64,000 nt of DNA from NCBI GenBank assembly GCA_963809545.1, contig CAWEKD010000005.1, forward strand, positions 620,001 through 684,000. Reading direction: 5' to 3'. The position numbers and the translations under genes are program-made. Under the pieces are notes generated by a model. The model was not told the origin of the DNA. It did no database searches and was given only the letters and a program-made list of their open reading frames with translations. This document shows, in pieces, positions 33,583 through 42,456 of this stretch; the first letter of the stretch is position 1; every line of letters starts with the position of its first letter. This stretch comes from Natronosporangium sp035305625 (lineage in GTDB: Bacteria; Actinomycetota; Actinomycetes; Mycobacteriales; Micromonosporaceae).

Positions 33583-34275
33583 TCAGTACCGCTCCAGCCG
33601 GGCGGTGAAACTCCGCTCATTGTTGTGGAACAGGAGCGTGTCCCCGTCGCACTCGTACGAGAAGGGAGCGGTCGAGTAGGAGAACTGCTCCTGGTACGGG
33701 CTACCGAACAACTCCACCTGCAGGGTGGCCTCGGACTGCACGTCGGAGTACCGCATGGTCCCGCCGCTCGCCTCGTACCGATAGTGCACCTGGCCGGCGA
33801 CCTCGGCCGGGAGCGCGTCCCCCAACCCGATGTCGATCTCGAACGCGGTGCCGACCCCGTAGTCGCTCGTGGCGCTACCGTCGGCCCGATACTCCACCAA
33901 CGGCCCCTCCCCGGTCAGGACGAACGAGCCGCCCAACGCCTCCAGCCGCTCGGAGTGCTCCACCAGCTCCCACAACCCGACCACGCACGGGTCTATCTCC
34001 CCGGCACTGTCCAGCGTCGGCTCCTCGTCCTCCTCCTCGGCGACCGGGTCATCCAGCTCCTCAGGGGAGTCGTCCAATCCGGGGGTGGGGGTGTTCTGCC
34101 CTGCCGCCGCCCCCGAATCGGTCGGATCGTCGGCGTCCCGGTTGAACATCAGCACGGCTGTCCAGCCCGTCAGCACGGCTGTCCAGCCCGCCCCGACCAG
34201 CAGCAACGCCACCAGTGAGGTCACGAACAGCGGAACCGCGTAGGTGTGGGTCCAGGCCCACCGCTGCGACTGCAT
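33583..34275 (-). CDS. Membrane-anchored extracytoplasmic protein, lipocalin-like pattern
   Basis: 230 residues from the ATG at 34275; a TTG at 34302 is the alternative. One N-terminal membrane helix (YAVPLFVTSLVALLLVG) continues into a WTAVLTGWTAVLMF segment, encoded by a perfect 21-bp tandem repeat (34149-34190). An acidic, Pro-containing linker follows, then a beta-rich domain beginning CVVGLWELVEHSERLEALG, with FVLTGEGPLVEYRADGS and FSYECDGDTLLFHN. This is a pattern of small extracytoplasmic beta-barrel or lipocalin-like proteins. Two cysteines may form a disulfide. Function unknown. Confidence 0.68.
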   Translation of the reverse strand: MQSQRWAWTHTYAVPLFVTSLVALLLVGAGWTAVLTGWTAVLMFNRDADDPTDSGAAAGQNTPTPGLDDSPEELDDPVAEEEDEEPTLDSAGEIDPCVVGLWELVEHSERLEALGGSFVLTGEGPLVEYRADGSATSDYGVGTAFEIDIGLGDALPAEVAGQVHYRYEASGGTMRYSDVQSEATLQVELFGSPYQEQFSYSTAPFSYECDGDTLLFHNNERSFTARLERY

Positions 34276-34432
34276 GGGCCGACGGTAACGCTCCGCCGCC
34301 AAGCCCCCGGGGTCGGGCGGTGCTCCGTCCCCACTTCGACCAACCCCACCCGGACGCCCGGCACCGGGTATGCCGGTTCGTCACCGGCGCTGCCGGTCTG
34401 ACCCGTCTCGGCCCTTCCGACCTCGACCCACC

Positions 34433-35914
34433 TTAGGGGCGCTGAGAGTCGTCGCGCGCTGACGATCCGGAATCGTGGTCCGGGTGGGGCACCAGGCCTC
34501 GCTCCCGCGCCCACGCGAGCAGCTCGGCCTCCGCCTCTTCCCGGGGCAACGGCCCCCGTTCGAGCCGCAGCTCCTTGAGGTGCCGCCACGCCTCACCCAC
34601 CAGCGGACCGGGTGGGATCCCCAGCAACTTCATGATCTCGTTGCCGTCCAGGTCGGGGCGGACCTTCGCCAGATCCTCCTCGGCCCGCAGCCGCTCGATC
34701 CGCTCCTCCAGCGCGTCGTAGTCGGCGGCCAACTGGGCAGCCTTACGCCGGTTCCGGGTGGTGCAGTCGGACCGGACCAGCTTGTGCAGCCGGGGCAGCA
34801 GGTCGCCGGCGTCGTGGGCGTACCGGCGCACCGCCGAGTCGGTCCACTCGCCCCGCCCGTACCCGTAGAACCGCAGGTGCAGCGCGACCAGCTTGGCCAC
34901 CTGGGCGGTGACGTCCTTGGGGAAGCGCAGCTCCTTCATCCGGGCCCGGGTCATCCGCGCGCCCACCACCTCGTGGTGGTGGAAGCTGACCCGTCCATCC
35001 GGGCTCACCGCCTTGGTGGCGGGCTTGCCGATGTCGTGCATCAGCGCGGCCATCCGGAGCACGAAGTCCGGCTCCCCGTCCTCGTGCGCGATGGCGTTAC
35101 GCACCACCGTGAGGGTGTGCTCGTACACGTCCTTGTGCTGCGCGTGCTCATCGATCTCGAGCCGTAGCCCGGGCAGCTCCGGTAGGAACTGGTCGGCCAG
35201 GCCGGTATCGACCAGCAGCCGCAGTGCGGTTACCGGATCCTCCCCCACCATCAGCTTGATCAGCTCGTCGCGGATCCGCTCGGCCGAGATCCGGCGCAGG
35301 TCGGTGGCGTGGTCGACGATCGCCTGCCGGACCGCCGGATCTACCGTGAACCGCAGCTGCGAAACGAACCGGGCCGCCCGCAGCATCCGCAGCGGGTCGT
35401 CCCGGAACGACTCCTCCGGCGGGCCCGGGGTACGCAGCACCCGCCCGGCCAGGTCGGTCAGCCCGCCGTACGGGTCGACGAACCGATGCTCGGGCAGCGA
35501 GATCGCCATCGCGTTGACGGTGAAGTCCCGCCGCCGCAGGTCCTCTTCCAGGCTGGTGCCGTACCGCACCTCCGGATGCCGGCGGACCCGGTCGTAGACC
35601 TCCGCCCGGAAGGTGGTGATCTCCAGCCGTAGCCCTCGCCGGGACACCCCGATGGTGCCGAACTCCCGACCGGTCTCCCAGGTCGCCTCCGCCCACCCCC
35701 GGACCACCTCCAGGGTCTGGTCCGGGTGGGCGTCGGTGCAGAAGTCCAGGTCGGTACCGAGTCGGCCCAGCAGCGCGTCCCGGACTGATCCGCCGACGAG
35801 GTACAACTGGTGCCCGGCGGCGGTGAAGCGGTGGGCGAGTTCGTCCGCGACCGGCCAGATCCGGACCAGCTCGGAGACAGCGCGTCGCTGTGCGGCGGTG
35901 AGCTCATTGGCCAT
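34433..35914 (-). CDS. cca: CCA tRNA nucleotidyltransferase
   Basis: Adds or repairs the 3'-CCA of tRNAs. The catalytic nucleotidyltransferase motif is YLVGGSVRDALLG at about 38-50 and DLDFCTD at 55-61, followed by GVSRRGLRLEITTFR. The HD domain is visible as AALMHDIGKPATKA and HHHEVVGARMTRARM. 493 residues with the C-terminal domain, as in the actinobacterial PcnA group (Rv3907c in M. tuberculosis has the same location upstream of mviN). It is divergent from murJ across 105 bp. Confidence 0.95.
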   Translation of the reverse strand: MANELTAAQRRAVSELVRIWPVADELAHRFTAAGHQLYLVGGSVRDALLGRLGTDLDFCTDAHPDQTLEVVRGWAEATWETGREFGTIGVSRRGLRLEITTFRAEVYDRVRRHPEVRYGTSLEEDLRRRDFTVNAMAISLPEHRFVDPYGGLTDLAGRVLRTPGPPEESFRDDPLRMLRAARFVSQLRFTVDPAVRQAIVDHATDLRRISAERIRDELIKLMVGEDPVTALRLLVDTGLADQFLPELPGLRLEIDEHAQHKDVYEHTLTVVRNAIAHEDGEPDFVLRMAALMHDIGKPATKAVSPDGRVSFHHHEVVGARMTRARMKELRFPKDVTAQVAKLVALHLRFYGYGRGEWTDSAVRRYAHDAGDLLPRLHKLVRSDCTTRNRRKAAQLAADYDALEERIERLRAEEDLAKVRPDLDGNEIMKLLGIPPGPLVGEAWRHLKELRLERGPLPREEAEAELLAWARERGLVPHPDHDSGSSARDDSQRP

Positions 35915-36007
35915 AGCGGCCCAAAGCTACCAGGCGACGGGGAGGCTCGTCCGGTGGTACCGACGCAACTGCGGGTCTGCTGCACCGCTGGCCCACCCCG
36001 GATCGTC

Positions 36008-36013
36008 TAGGGT
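36008..36013 (+). promoter_or_regulatory. Probable -10 of the murJ promoter, leaderless
   Basis: TAGGGT ends 6 bp before the ATG at 36020, with no ribosome site between them. It lies in the divergent cca-murJ gap. Confidence 0.5.
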
Positions 36014-36019
36014 TTGGGC

Positions 36020-37783
36020 ATGCCAGGCCGGGTGTACTACAGCGAGCACGCGCGCCGGACCGCGCCTGCGGGGCCGGCCGCCGGCGTCCCCGCCGACGGC
36101 CAGTCCGCCTCCGGGCCACCGCCGACGGAGCAGGCGCCCCCACCGATCGAGGACGTCGCCGACACCGACGGGCCGGCAGCCGAACCCGGGGCCGGCAGCG
36201 CCGCCGGTAACAGCGCGGTGATGGCGCTGGGCAGTCTGGTCAGCCGGATCACCGGGTTCCTGCGCACGGTGGTGATCGCGGCCGCGCTCGGCAGCACCCT
36301 GGTGGGCAACGCCTACACCACCGCGCAGTGGTTCCCGGGCATGGTCTATGAGCTGCTGCTGGGTGGGGTGTTGACCAGCGTGTTGGTGCCGATCCTGGTA
36401 CGGGCCCGCAAACGCGACCCGGATCGCGGCGAGGCGTACACCCAGCGGCTGCTCACCCTGACCGTGCTGGCGCTGGGGGTGACCACCGTGCTGGCGGTGG
36501 CGTGCGCGCCGTTGCTGGCCTGGATCTCCCGGACCCCCACCCCGGGGTTGGTCACCGCGCTGTCCTATCTGATCTTGCCGACCATCTTCTTCTACGGCCT
36601 GTCCGGGGTGCTGGCCGCGGTGCTCAACACCCGCGGCCACTTCGCAGCTCCGATGTGGACTCCGATCCTGAACAACCTGGTGGTGATCGCCACGTTCGGG
36701 CTGTACCTGTTGCGGTACGGCGCCACCCCGATCACCCCGGAGCAGATGGGGGCGGATCGGCTGCTGCTGGTCGGCGGGGGCACCCTGCTGGGGATCGTGG
36801 TGCAGGCGACCGGCCTGTTCCCGGCCCTGCGCCGGGTCGGGTTCCGGTGGCGGTGGCGGTTCGACTTCCGGGCGCTGCGACTGGGGGAGATCGGCCGGTT
36901 GGGCGCCTGGATGTTCTGCTACGTCGGGGTCAACCAGATCAGCGTGCTGGTGGTGCTGGCGCTCATCAACAACGCCGACGCTGAAGCCGAAGCCGGGCTG
37001 TTGATCTTCAACAACGTGTTCCTGCTGATGATGATGGCGCACGGGATCGTCGGTGTGTCGATCATCATGGCGTTGATGCCCCGGCTGAGCGCGGCCGCGG
37101 CCGACCGCCGGTACGGCGCGATGGTGGAGGACCTGTCCAAGGGCGCCCGGATGTCGATGGCGGTGCTGGCCCCGATCGCGGTGGCGTACGTGGTGCTGGC
37201 CCTCCCGATCGCCGCCACGCTGTTCCAGTGGGGGGTGTTCGACGCCAGCGCCGCCGAAGCCACCGCCCCGGTGTTGGTGATGGCGGGGGTGGCGCTGATC
37301 CCGTTCACGCTCAGTCAGCTCACCACGTTCACGTTCTACGCCATGCCGGACACCCGGACGCCGGCCCTGGTCAACCTGGCGGTGGTGGCGCTGCGGGTGG
37401 CGGTGCAGTTGGGCATCTACGCCGCCTTCGCCGCCTCGTTCGTGGCCGCCGGCATGATGCTCGGCAACGGCCTGTCCTACCTGTTCGCCGCGGTGGTGAT
37501 GGCGGTGCTGCTGCGGCGACGGTTGGGCCCGCTCGGCCTGCGCCGGATCGCCAACACCCTGCTCCGCGTGGGAGTGGCCGCCGGGGCGGCGGCCGGGGTG
37601 GGGCTGCTGATCCCCCGACTCCTGCCCGGCGGCACCGACCCGGACAAGTGGGAGGCGGTGCTCCAGCTGGCGGTCGGCGGGGCGGCGGTGGGCCTGACCT
37701 ACCTCGGGTGCGCGCTGCTGCTGCGGGTCGGGGAGGTCGGTGAGGTGGTCTCGTTGGTCCGCGCCAAGGTGCTGCGGCGCTGA
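36020..37783 (+). CDS. murJ: Lipid II flippase MurJ (MviN)
   Basis: Transports lipid II across the membrane for peptidoglycan synthesis. From the ATG at 36020, 587 residues: a disordered 58-residue cytoplasmic N-terminus, then the 14-helix MOP-fold core with NSAVMALGSLVSRITGFLRT, the conserved NAYTTAQWFPGMVYELLLGG, and RGHFAAPMWTPILNNLVV. Unlike the mycobacterial MviN (Rv3910), no pseudokinase or extracellular domain is attached; those are encoded separately at 40919. The last 85 bp overlap the convergent AsnB-fusion gene. Confidence 0.95.
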   Translation: MPGRVYYSEHARRTAPAGPAAGVPADGQSASGPPPTEQAPPPIEDVADTDGPAAEPGAGSAAGNSAVMALGSLVSRITGFLRTVVIAAALGSTLVGNAYTTAQWFPGMVYELLLGGVLTSVLVPILVRARKRDPDRGEAYTQRLLTLTVLALGVTTVLAVACAPLLAWISRTPTPGLVTALSYLILPTIFFYGLSGVLAAVLNTRGHFAAPMWTPILNNLVVIATFGLYLLRYGATPITPEQMGADRLLLVGGGTLLGIVVQATGLFPALRRVGFRWRWRFDFRALRLGEIGRLGAWMFCYVGVNQISVLVVLALINNADAEAEAGLLIFNNVFLLMMMAHGIVGVSIIMALMPRLSAAAADRRYGAMVEDLSKGARMSMAVLAPIAVAYVVLALPIAATLFQWGVFDASAAEATAPVLVMAGVALIPFTLSQLTTFTFYAMPDTRTPALVNLAVVALRVAVQLGIYAAFAASFVAAGMMLGNGLSYLFAAVVMAVLLRRRLGPLGLRRIANTLLRVGVAAGAAAGVGLLIPRLLPGGTDPDKWEAVLQLAVGGAAVGLTYLGCALLLRVGEVGEVVSLVRAKVLRR

Positions 37784-40650
37784 CCTCGCCCGGCCGGAGC
37801 GAGCGCGAACACCACCCCCACCGGGGTCTGTTCCCGCCCCTGCCCCAGCGGGTTGTCCACGAACGCGCTGGCCAGCAGGGCCGGAGGGAGCCCGGTGTCG
37901 TGCCCGAGCACGTTGCGCCCCAGGTCGTTGGCGTCGATCACCACCGTCCCGCCGTACCGCTGGCTCAACGACACCGGCAGGGCCGCGCGCACCGCCGCGG
38001 ACACCTGCTGGGCCACCCGGTCCGGTTCGGCGGGGGCCAGCTTGGCGGAGACGTTCGCGGGATAGGCCGAGTAGTGGGTGGGGCCGTCGATCGCCGCCAC
38101 CTCCGGTCCGGTGACTCGATAGAACAATCCCCGCCGCCCGATCGCTTTGCCCGCCACCGACACCGCGGAGGCGGCCAGGATCCGTGGCAGCCCCACCTCG
38201 TTGATGGCCAGCTGCATGGTGGTGGGGTCACCCAGCCCGATCCCGTAGGGGGTACGGACGACGAACCGGGACAGTTGCCGGGCCCACCAGGACGGCTCGA
38301 TCTCCCAGGTGAAGAAGGACCGGCCCTGCGCGATCGCGACCACCTTCTCACTGAGGTACAGGTACCAGCGGTGCTCGCCGACCAGGTCGACCACCTCCGC
38401 CGGGGCTGACGCCAGCTCGTCGAAGAACCGGGCCACCCGCTGCGCGGCCAGCCGCGGGATGTCGTCGCCGCTGCGGATCAGCGGCGTCTGCAACGGGAAC
38501 CGCGCCCACCGTTGGTCCGGGCTGACCAGGCGTTTGTCCTGATTGGGCAACCAGTCCGGCTTGACCAGCAGCAGCGGCTGGTCCGCCGCGCGCCCGTCTG
38601 GGTGACCGTCCGGCTGGCCGGCGCGGGGGCCGTTCCGGTGACCGTCCCCATTCGGGGTGATCTCACCGGGATCGGCGGTGGGCGCCGGCGCGGCGGCGCC
38701 GTCCCCACCGGCCGCCGACAGCTGGGCCGGGACCGGTTCGGCGGGGTGCGGGTAGTGCGCGGTGAAGGTGCTGGCCGGCGGAAGGGTCGGGTCGCGGTCG
38801 ATCATCTCCCGGAACCACAGCTCCAGGTTGAGCATCCGCCAGAACAGCATGGTTTCGGCGCGGGCACGGCCGGCCTGGTAGGCCCGGAAGGCCGTGTTCA
38901 CCGCCGCGGGCCGCAGGTACGGGCGGTTGATGAACGACTCGGAGCGGAACACCTCCCCCACGAAATCCTGGATCTGGGTGAACCAGGCATCCTCCGGGGT
39001 GGTGAATCCGATCTTGTCCCGGCGCCGGTTCACCACCGGCGGCAACAGGCCGACGGTGGCGTCCCGCAGCGCCCGCTTGTTCCACCCGCCGCTGATGATC
39101 GCTTCCGGGGAGAGGCTCCACACCAACCGGAGCAGGTGTGGGTCCAGGAACGGCACCCGACCTTCCATCGAGAACCGCATGGTGTTGCGGTCTTCGTACC
39201 GCAGGAGGGCGGGCAGGCTGTGGCGGAACAGGTCGTCGGTCAGCCGGCGCTTCAGGTCGTCGGCCACCACCGTCATCTGTTGGTCCGCGCAGGCGGCGGT
39301 GAACTCCGGCGCCAGCAGCTGCTCTACCGGGACCCGCTGCCGGCGCCGCAGCAGATCGGCTACCTGGAATCGACCCAGCCGCCACAGGACGTCCGCGCTG
39401 CGGGCCAGCTCCCAGGCGGCCGGCAGCAGCCCCCGCCGCCGCCGCATGTCCCGGAGATGCACCAGGTAGTACGGCAGGTAGCCGGCGAGCATCTCGTCCG
39501 CGCCCTGACCGTCCAGCATCACCGTCACGTGCCGGCTGGCCTCCCGCATCACGCAGTACTGCGCGTACGGGCCGGTGGAGATGACCGGCTCCTCCTGGGT
39601 GCGGACGAAGTCCGGTAGGTCGATCAGGAACTGCTCCGGATTGGGGTAGACCTTGTGGACCTCCAGTTGGTGGGCGCACCCGGCGGCCACCGCGTCCACG
39701 TACCGCTCCTCGTCGTTGCGCTGGCCCGGGAACACCGCGGAGAAGGTGCGCTGCACCGCCCCCACCGCGCCGACCTCACTGTCCTGACCGGACAGGAGTT
39801 GGTTGAGGGTGGCGACCACAGTGGAGGAATCGAGCCCACCGGACAGGGCGGTGCCGACCGGGACGTCGCTGACCAGGCGCCGCCGGATCGCGGCCTGTAG
39901 CTCCGCTCGTACCTCCTCCCGGGCCTCGTCGTCGTACCGCCGGGGGCGGGCGGCCAACCATTCCAGCTCGTAGAAGAGCTGGGTGTAGGTGCGGTAGCGA
40001 ATTCGCCCGTCCGGCGAGATCACCGCCAGCTCCCCCGGCATCAGCCGGCGGACCCGATCGAAGAACGTACGCTCGGTGTCGTCGTGCACCCGGAACCGGA
40101 GGTACCGGTAGATGGTGACGTCGTCGGGGCGGCGAGGCACTACTCCGGCGGCCAGTACCGCCCGGATTTCACTGCCGAACGCCACCCGGCCGGAGCCGTC
40201 ACTGGCGAGGTAGAGCGGTTTGATGCCGAACTGGTCTCGTGCCAGCACCAGCTCGCCGGTGGCGGTATCCAAGATCGCCAGCGCGAACATGCCGTTGAAC
40301 CGGTCGAACGCGCCCTCGCCCCACTGTTGCCAGGCGGCCAACACCACCTCGGTGTCACAGGCGGTACGGAACTGGTGACCGCGGGCAGTCAACTGCTGGC
40401 GCAATTCGCGGTAGTTGTAGACCGCGCCGTTGTAGACGATTACGTATCGACCGTCTACGGACCGCATCGGCTGCGCCCCACCGGCGGGATCGATCACCGC
40501 CAGCCGGCGATGGATGAGTCCGACATTGCCGTGAGTGACGATTCCTTCCCCGTCCGGGCCTCGATGTTCGAGTTGTCGGGCCATCCGCCGTAGCACCCCG
40601 TCGGCCCCGTCCCCGGCGTGCAGGCCCACGTATCCGGCGATACCACACAC
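37699..40650 (-). CDS. Asparagine synthase (glutamine-hydrolysing) fused to a coenzyme F420-0 gamma-glutamyl ligase-like domain
   Basis: 983 residues from the GTG at 40650; the codon after it is the glutaminase Cys2 (VCGIAGYVGL), with GGAG four bases upstream. Residues 1-215 are a class II glutaminase (HRGPDGEG, VYNGAVYNYREL); 220-630 are an AsnB-type ATP-PPi synthetase with the PP-loop LSGGLDSST at 269-277. A Pro/Gly/Asp-rich linker (635-692) joins a domain of about 260 residues with PLIRSGDDIPRLAAQRV, YLYLSEKVVAIAQGRSF, TPYGIGLGDPTTMQLAINE, AAIDGPTHYS and VVIDANDLGRNVLG. I read this as the CofE/F420-0:L-glutamate ligase fold (PF01996), from memory. The tail runs antisense into murJ. A carboxylate-amidating role is inferred; the substrate is unknown. 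Confidence 0.78.
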   Translation of the reverse strand: MCGIAGYVGLHAGDGADGVLRRMARQLEHRGPDGEGIVTHGNVGLIHRRLAVIDPAGGAQPMRSVDGRYVIVYNGAVYNYRELRQQLTARGHQFRTACDTEVVLAAWQQWGEGAFDRFNGMFALAILDTATGELVLARDQFGIKPLYLASDGSGRVAFGSEIRAVLAAGVVPRRPDDVTIYRYLRFRVHDDTERTFFDRVRRLMPGELAVISPDGRIRYRTYTQLFYELEWLAARPRRYDDEAREEVRAELQAAIRRRLVSDVPVGTALSGGLDSSTVVATLNQLLSGQDSEVGAVGAVQRTFSAVFPGQRNDEERYVDAVAAGCAHQLEVHKVYPNPEQFLIDLPDFVRTQEEPVISTGPYAQYCVMREASRHVTVMLDGQGADEMLAGYLPYYLVHLRDMRRRRGLLPAAWELARSADVLWRLGRFQVADLLRRRQRVPVEQLLAPEFTAACADQQMTVVADDLKRRLTDDLFRHSLPALLRYEDRNTMRFSMEGRVPFLDPHLLRLVWSLSPEAIISGGWNKRALRDATVGLLPPVVNRRRDKIGFTTPEDAWFTQIQDFVGEVFRSESFINRPYLRPAAVNTAFRAYQAGRARAETMLFWRMLNLELWFREMIDRDPTLPPASTFTAHYPHPAEPVPAQLSAAGGDGAAAPAPTADPGEITPNGDGHRNGPRAGQPDGHPDGRAADQPLLLVKPDWLPNQDKRLVSPDQRWARFPLQTPLIRSGDDIPRLAAQRVARFFDELASAPAEVVDLVGEHRWYLYLSEKVVAIAQGRSFFTWEIEPSWWARQLSRFVVRTPYGIGLGDPTTMQLAINEVGLPRILAASAVSVAGKAIGRRGLFYRVTGPEVAAIDGPTHYSAYPANVSAKLAPAEPDRVAQQVSAAVRAALPVSLSQRYGGTVVIDANDLGRNVLGHDTGLPPALLASAFVDNPLGQGREQTPVGVVFALAPAGRGQRRSTLARTNETTSPTSPTRSSSAHPR

Positions 40651-40918
40651 GAGCTCCACCCCCCGGAAGCACTGTAGTTGCCATAAGACCGAAATGCCGT
40701 GAAAAGCAGGGTTAAATGGGTGCCCCGAACCGGCGGTATCGGGGGATTGGGCGGAGGGGACGGTCAGGTTCGACACCTGGGTGTGTCACGTTCGTGACTC
40801 TGCCGGGTTATGGTCGGCTGGGCAGAGGCGCGGTTGGCGCATACCACCTACGCTGTGGGGAACAGACTGTTCCGGTGGCAGGACGCTCGGGGCGACAGCA
40901 GCGACGAGGGAGGACGGG

Positions 40919-42436
40919 GTGACCCAGGTCGGCGAGGGTCGCGGAGCCGGGTTCGAAGCCGGCGCACCCGCTGGTGGTGAGCTCCTCGCCGAGCGATACC
41001 AGCTGGAGCGTCATGTCAACACCGATCGCTCCGGACGGCAGATCTGGCGCGGAGTCGACGTAGTCCTCCGTCGCCCAGTGGCGGTGGTCATGCGCTACCC
41101 GGGCGGGGACGCCGCCGCGCAGATGCTGCGGACCGCCGTCCAACTCAGCCGGGTGGTGCACCCCAATCTGGTCGGGGTCTACGACGCGATCGACGAGCAC
41201 GCCCGGGCGTACGTGGTGCGCGAATGGGTGGACGGGACTTCCCTGCGGGAGGTGGTCTCCGCCGGGCCGTACGACGCGGCCGGGGCGATCGCGGTCGGCA
41301 GCGCCTGCGCGGCCGCGGTGGCCGCGCTCCACGCGGCGGAGATGAGCCACGGCAACCTGCACCCGGGGACGATCCTGCTCGACCAGGACGGGCGCGTGGT
41401 GGTCGCGGACGCCGACGCTGACGGCGCCGCCCCCTATGAGGAGGACGTCCGCGCGGTCGGTGCCTTGCTCTACTTCGCTCTGACCGGCTACTGGCCGCAT
41501 GCGGAGGTCCCCGGGCCACCCCAACTGCCGGACGCGGTTCGGGACAGCGCCGGCGCACTGGCCGCGCCCCGCCAGGTCCGGGCCGGGGTACCGGACTACC
41601 TCGACAACTTGATCATGGATCTGCTGGACCGGCGGTTGGCCGCCCCGGCCGCGGATGTTCTGGCCGGCGAGTTGTCCAGTTTGGAGGCGGGAACCGAGGA
41701 TCCCGACTCGGAGGGCTACTACGGCGCCGAAGCCAGTGGGCCGATCCGGTTCACTACCCGGACCGCCGACCTACCGGTCCGGCCGTCGGGGCGGCGGGTG
41801 ATGGTCGGCCTGGCCGGGCTCCTCGTGGCCGGGTTGATCGGCCTGCTGGCGGGGGTCACCTGGTTGGCCGGGGGTGACTCCAGCACCAGTACCGGCGCCG
41901 GCACCGACCCGGGAGGAGATCCGCCCGCCAGCCAGGCGCCGGCGAACGGCTCGGATACTCCGGCCCCGATCCCGCTGACCGCGGACCAGATTCGCGTGGT
42001 CGACCCTCCGAACGGAGACCGGACCGAGCTGGACGGCATCGAGGCGGTACTCGACGGCGATCTGTCCACGAGTTGGCGCACCGATACGTACACCAGCGCC
42101 GATTTCGGCAACATCAAGCCAGGTATGGGCATCCTGATCGACCTGGGCGAGGAACGGCGGGTCGACTTGGTGCGGGTGGAGCTGGCTACCGGTGGGGCCA
42201 CCGCGGAGCTGCGCGTGGGCGACCGCGACCCGGGCTCCAGCCGGAATGGGGACGAGGAGGTCTACCAGACCTTCCGGCCGCTCGGCGAGCCGCAGCAAGG
42301 CGGCACCACCATGGTCTTCAGCGCGTTCGAGCCGGAGGAGACCTACCGGTACCTCCTGGTCTGGTTCACTGACCTGGCGCCGGTGGAGGGTGGCTTCCGG
42401 GTCGAGGTGCAGCAGATCACCGTCGAGGGTTACTGA
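40919..42436 (+). CDS. Transmembrane pseudokinase with C-terminal beta-sandwich (MviN-type regulatory protein)
   Basis: 505 residues from the GTG at 40919, with GGGAGGAC upstream. Residues 25-260 are a protein kinase fold (ERYQLERHVNTDRSGRQIW), but catalysis is unlikely: the ATP-lysine position is a methionine (VAVVMRY, 54-60), the HRD motif is HGN (144-146) and DFG is replaced by ADADAD (163-168). A membrane helix is at about 294-317, then a Ser/Thr/Pro linker and a discoidin/F5-8C-like extracellular domain (LDGDLSTSWRTDTY, GILIDLGEERRVDLVRVEL). In M. tuberculosis this unit is fused to MviN and is bound by FhaA when phosphorylated; here it is a separate gene. It is followed by sigM. Confidence 0.88.
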   Translation: MTQVGEGRGAGFEAGAPAGGELLAERYQLERHVNTDRSGRQIWRGVDVVLRRPVAVVMRYPGGDAAAQMLRTAVQLSRVVHPNLVGVYDAIDEHARAYVVREWVDGTSLREVVSAGPYDAAGAIAVGSACAAAVAALHAAEMSHGNLHPGTILLDQDGRVVVADADADGAAPYEEDVRAVGALLYFALTGYWPHAEVPGPPQLPDAVRDSAGALAAPRQVRAGVPDYLDNLIMDLLDRRLAAPAADVLAGELSSLEAGTEDPDSEGYYGAEASGPIRFTTRTADLPVRPSGRRVMVGLAGLLVAGLIGLLAGVTWLAGGDSSTSTGAGTDPGGDPPASQAPANGSDTPAPIPLTADQIRVVDPPNGDRTELDGIEAVLDGDLSTSWRTDTYTSADFGNIKPGMGILIDLGEERRVDLVRVELATGGATAELRVGDRDPGSSRNGDEEVYQTFRPLGEPQQGGTTMVFSAFEPEETYRYLLVWFTDLAPVEGGFRVEVQQITVEGY

Positions 42437-42456
42437 ATCGTGCGGGCGGGGTGAGC

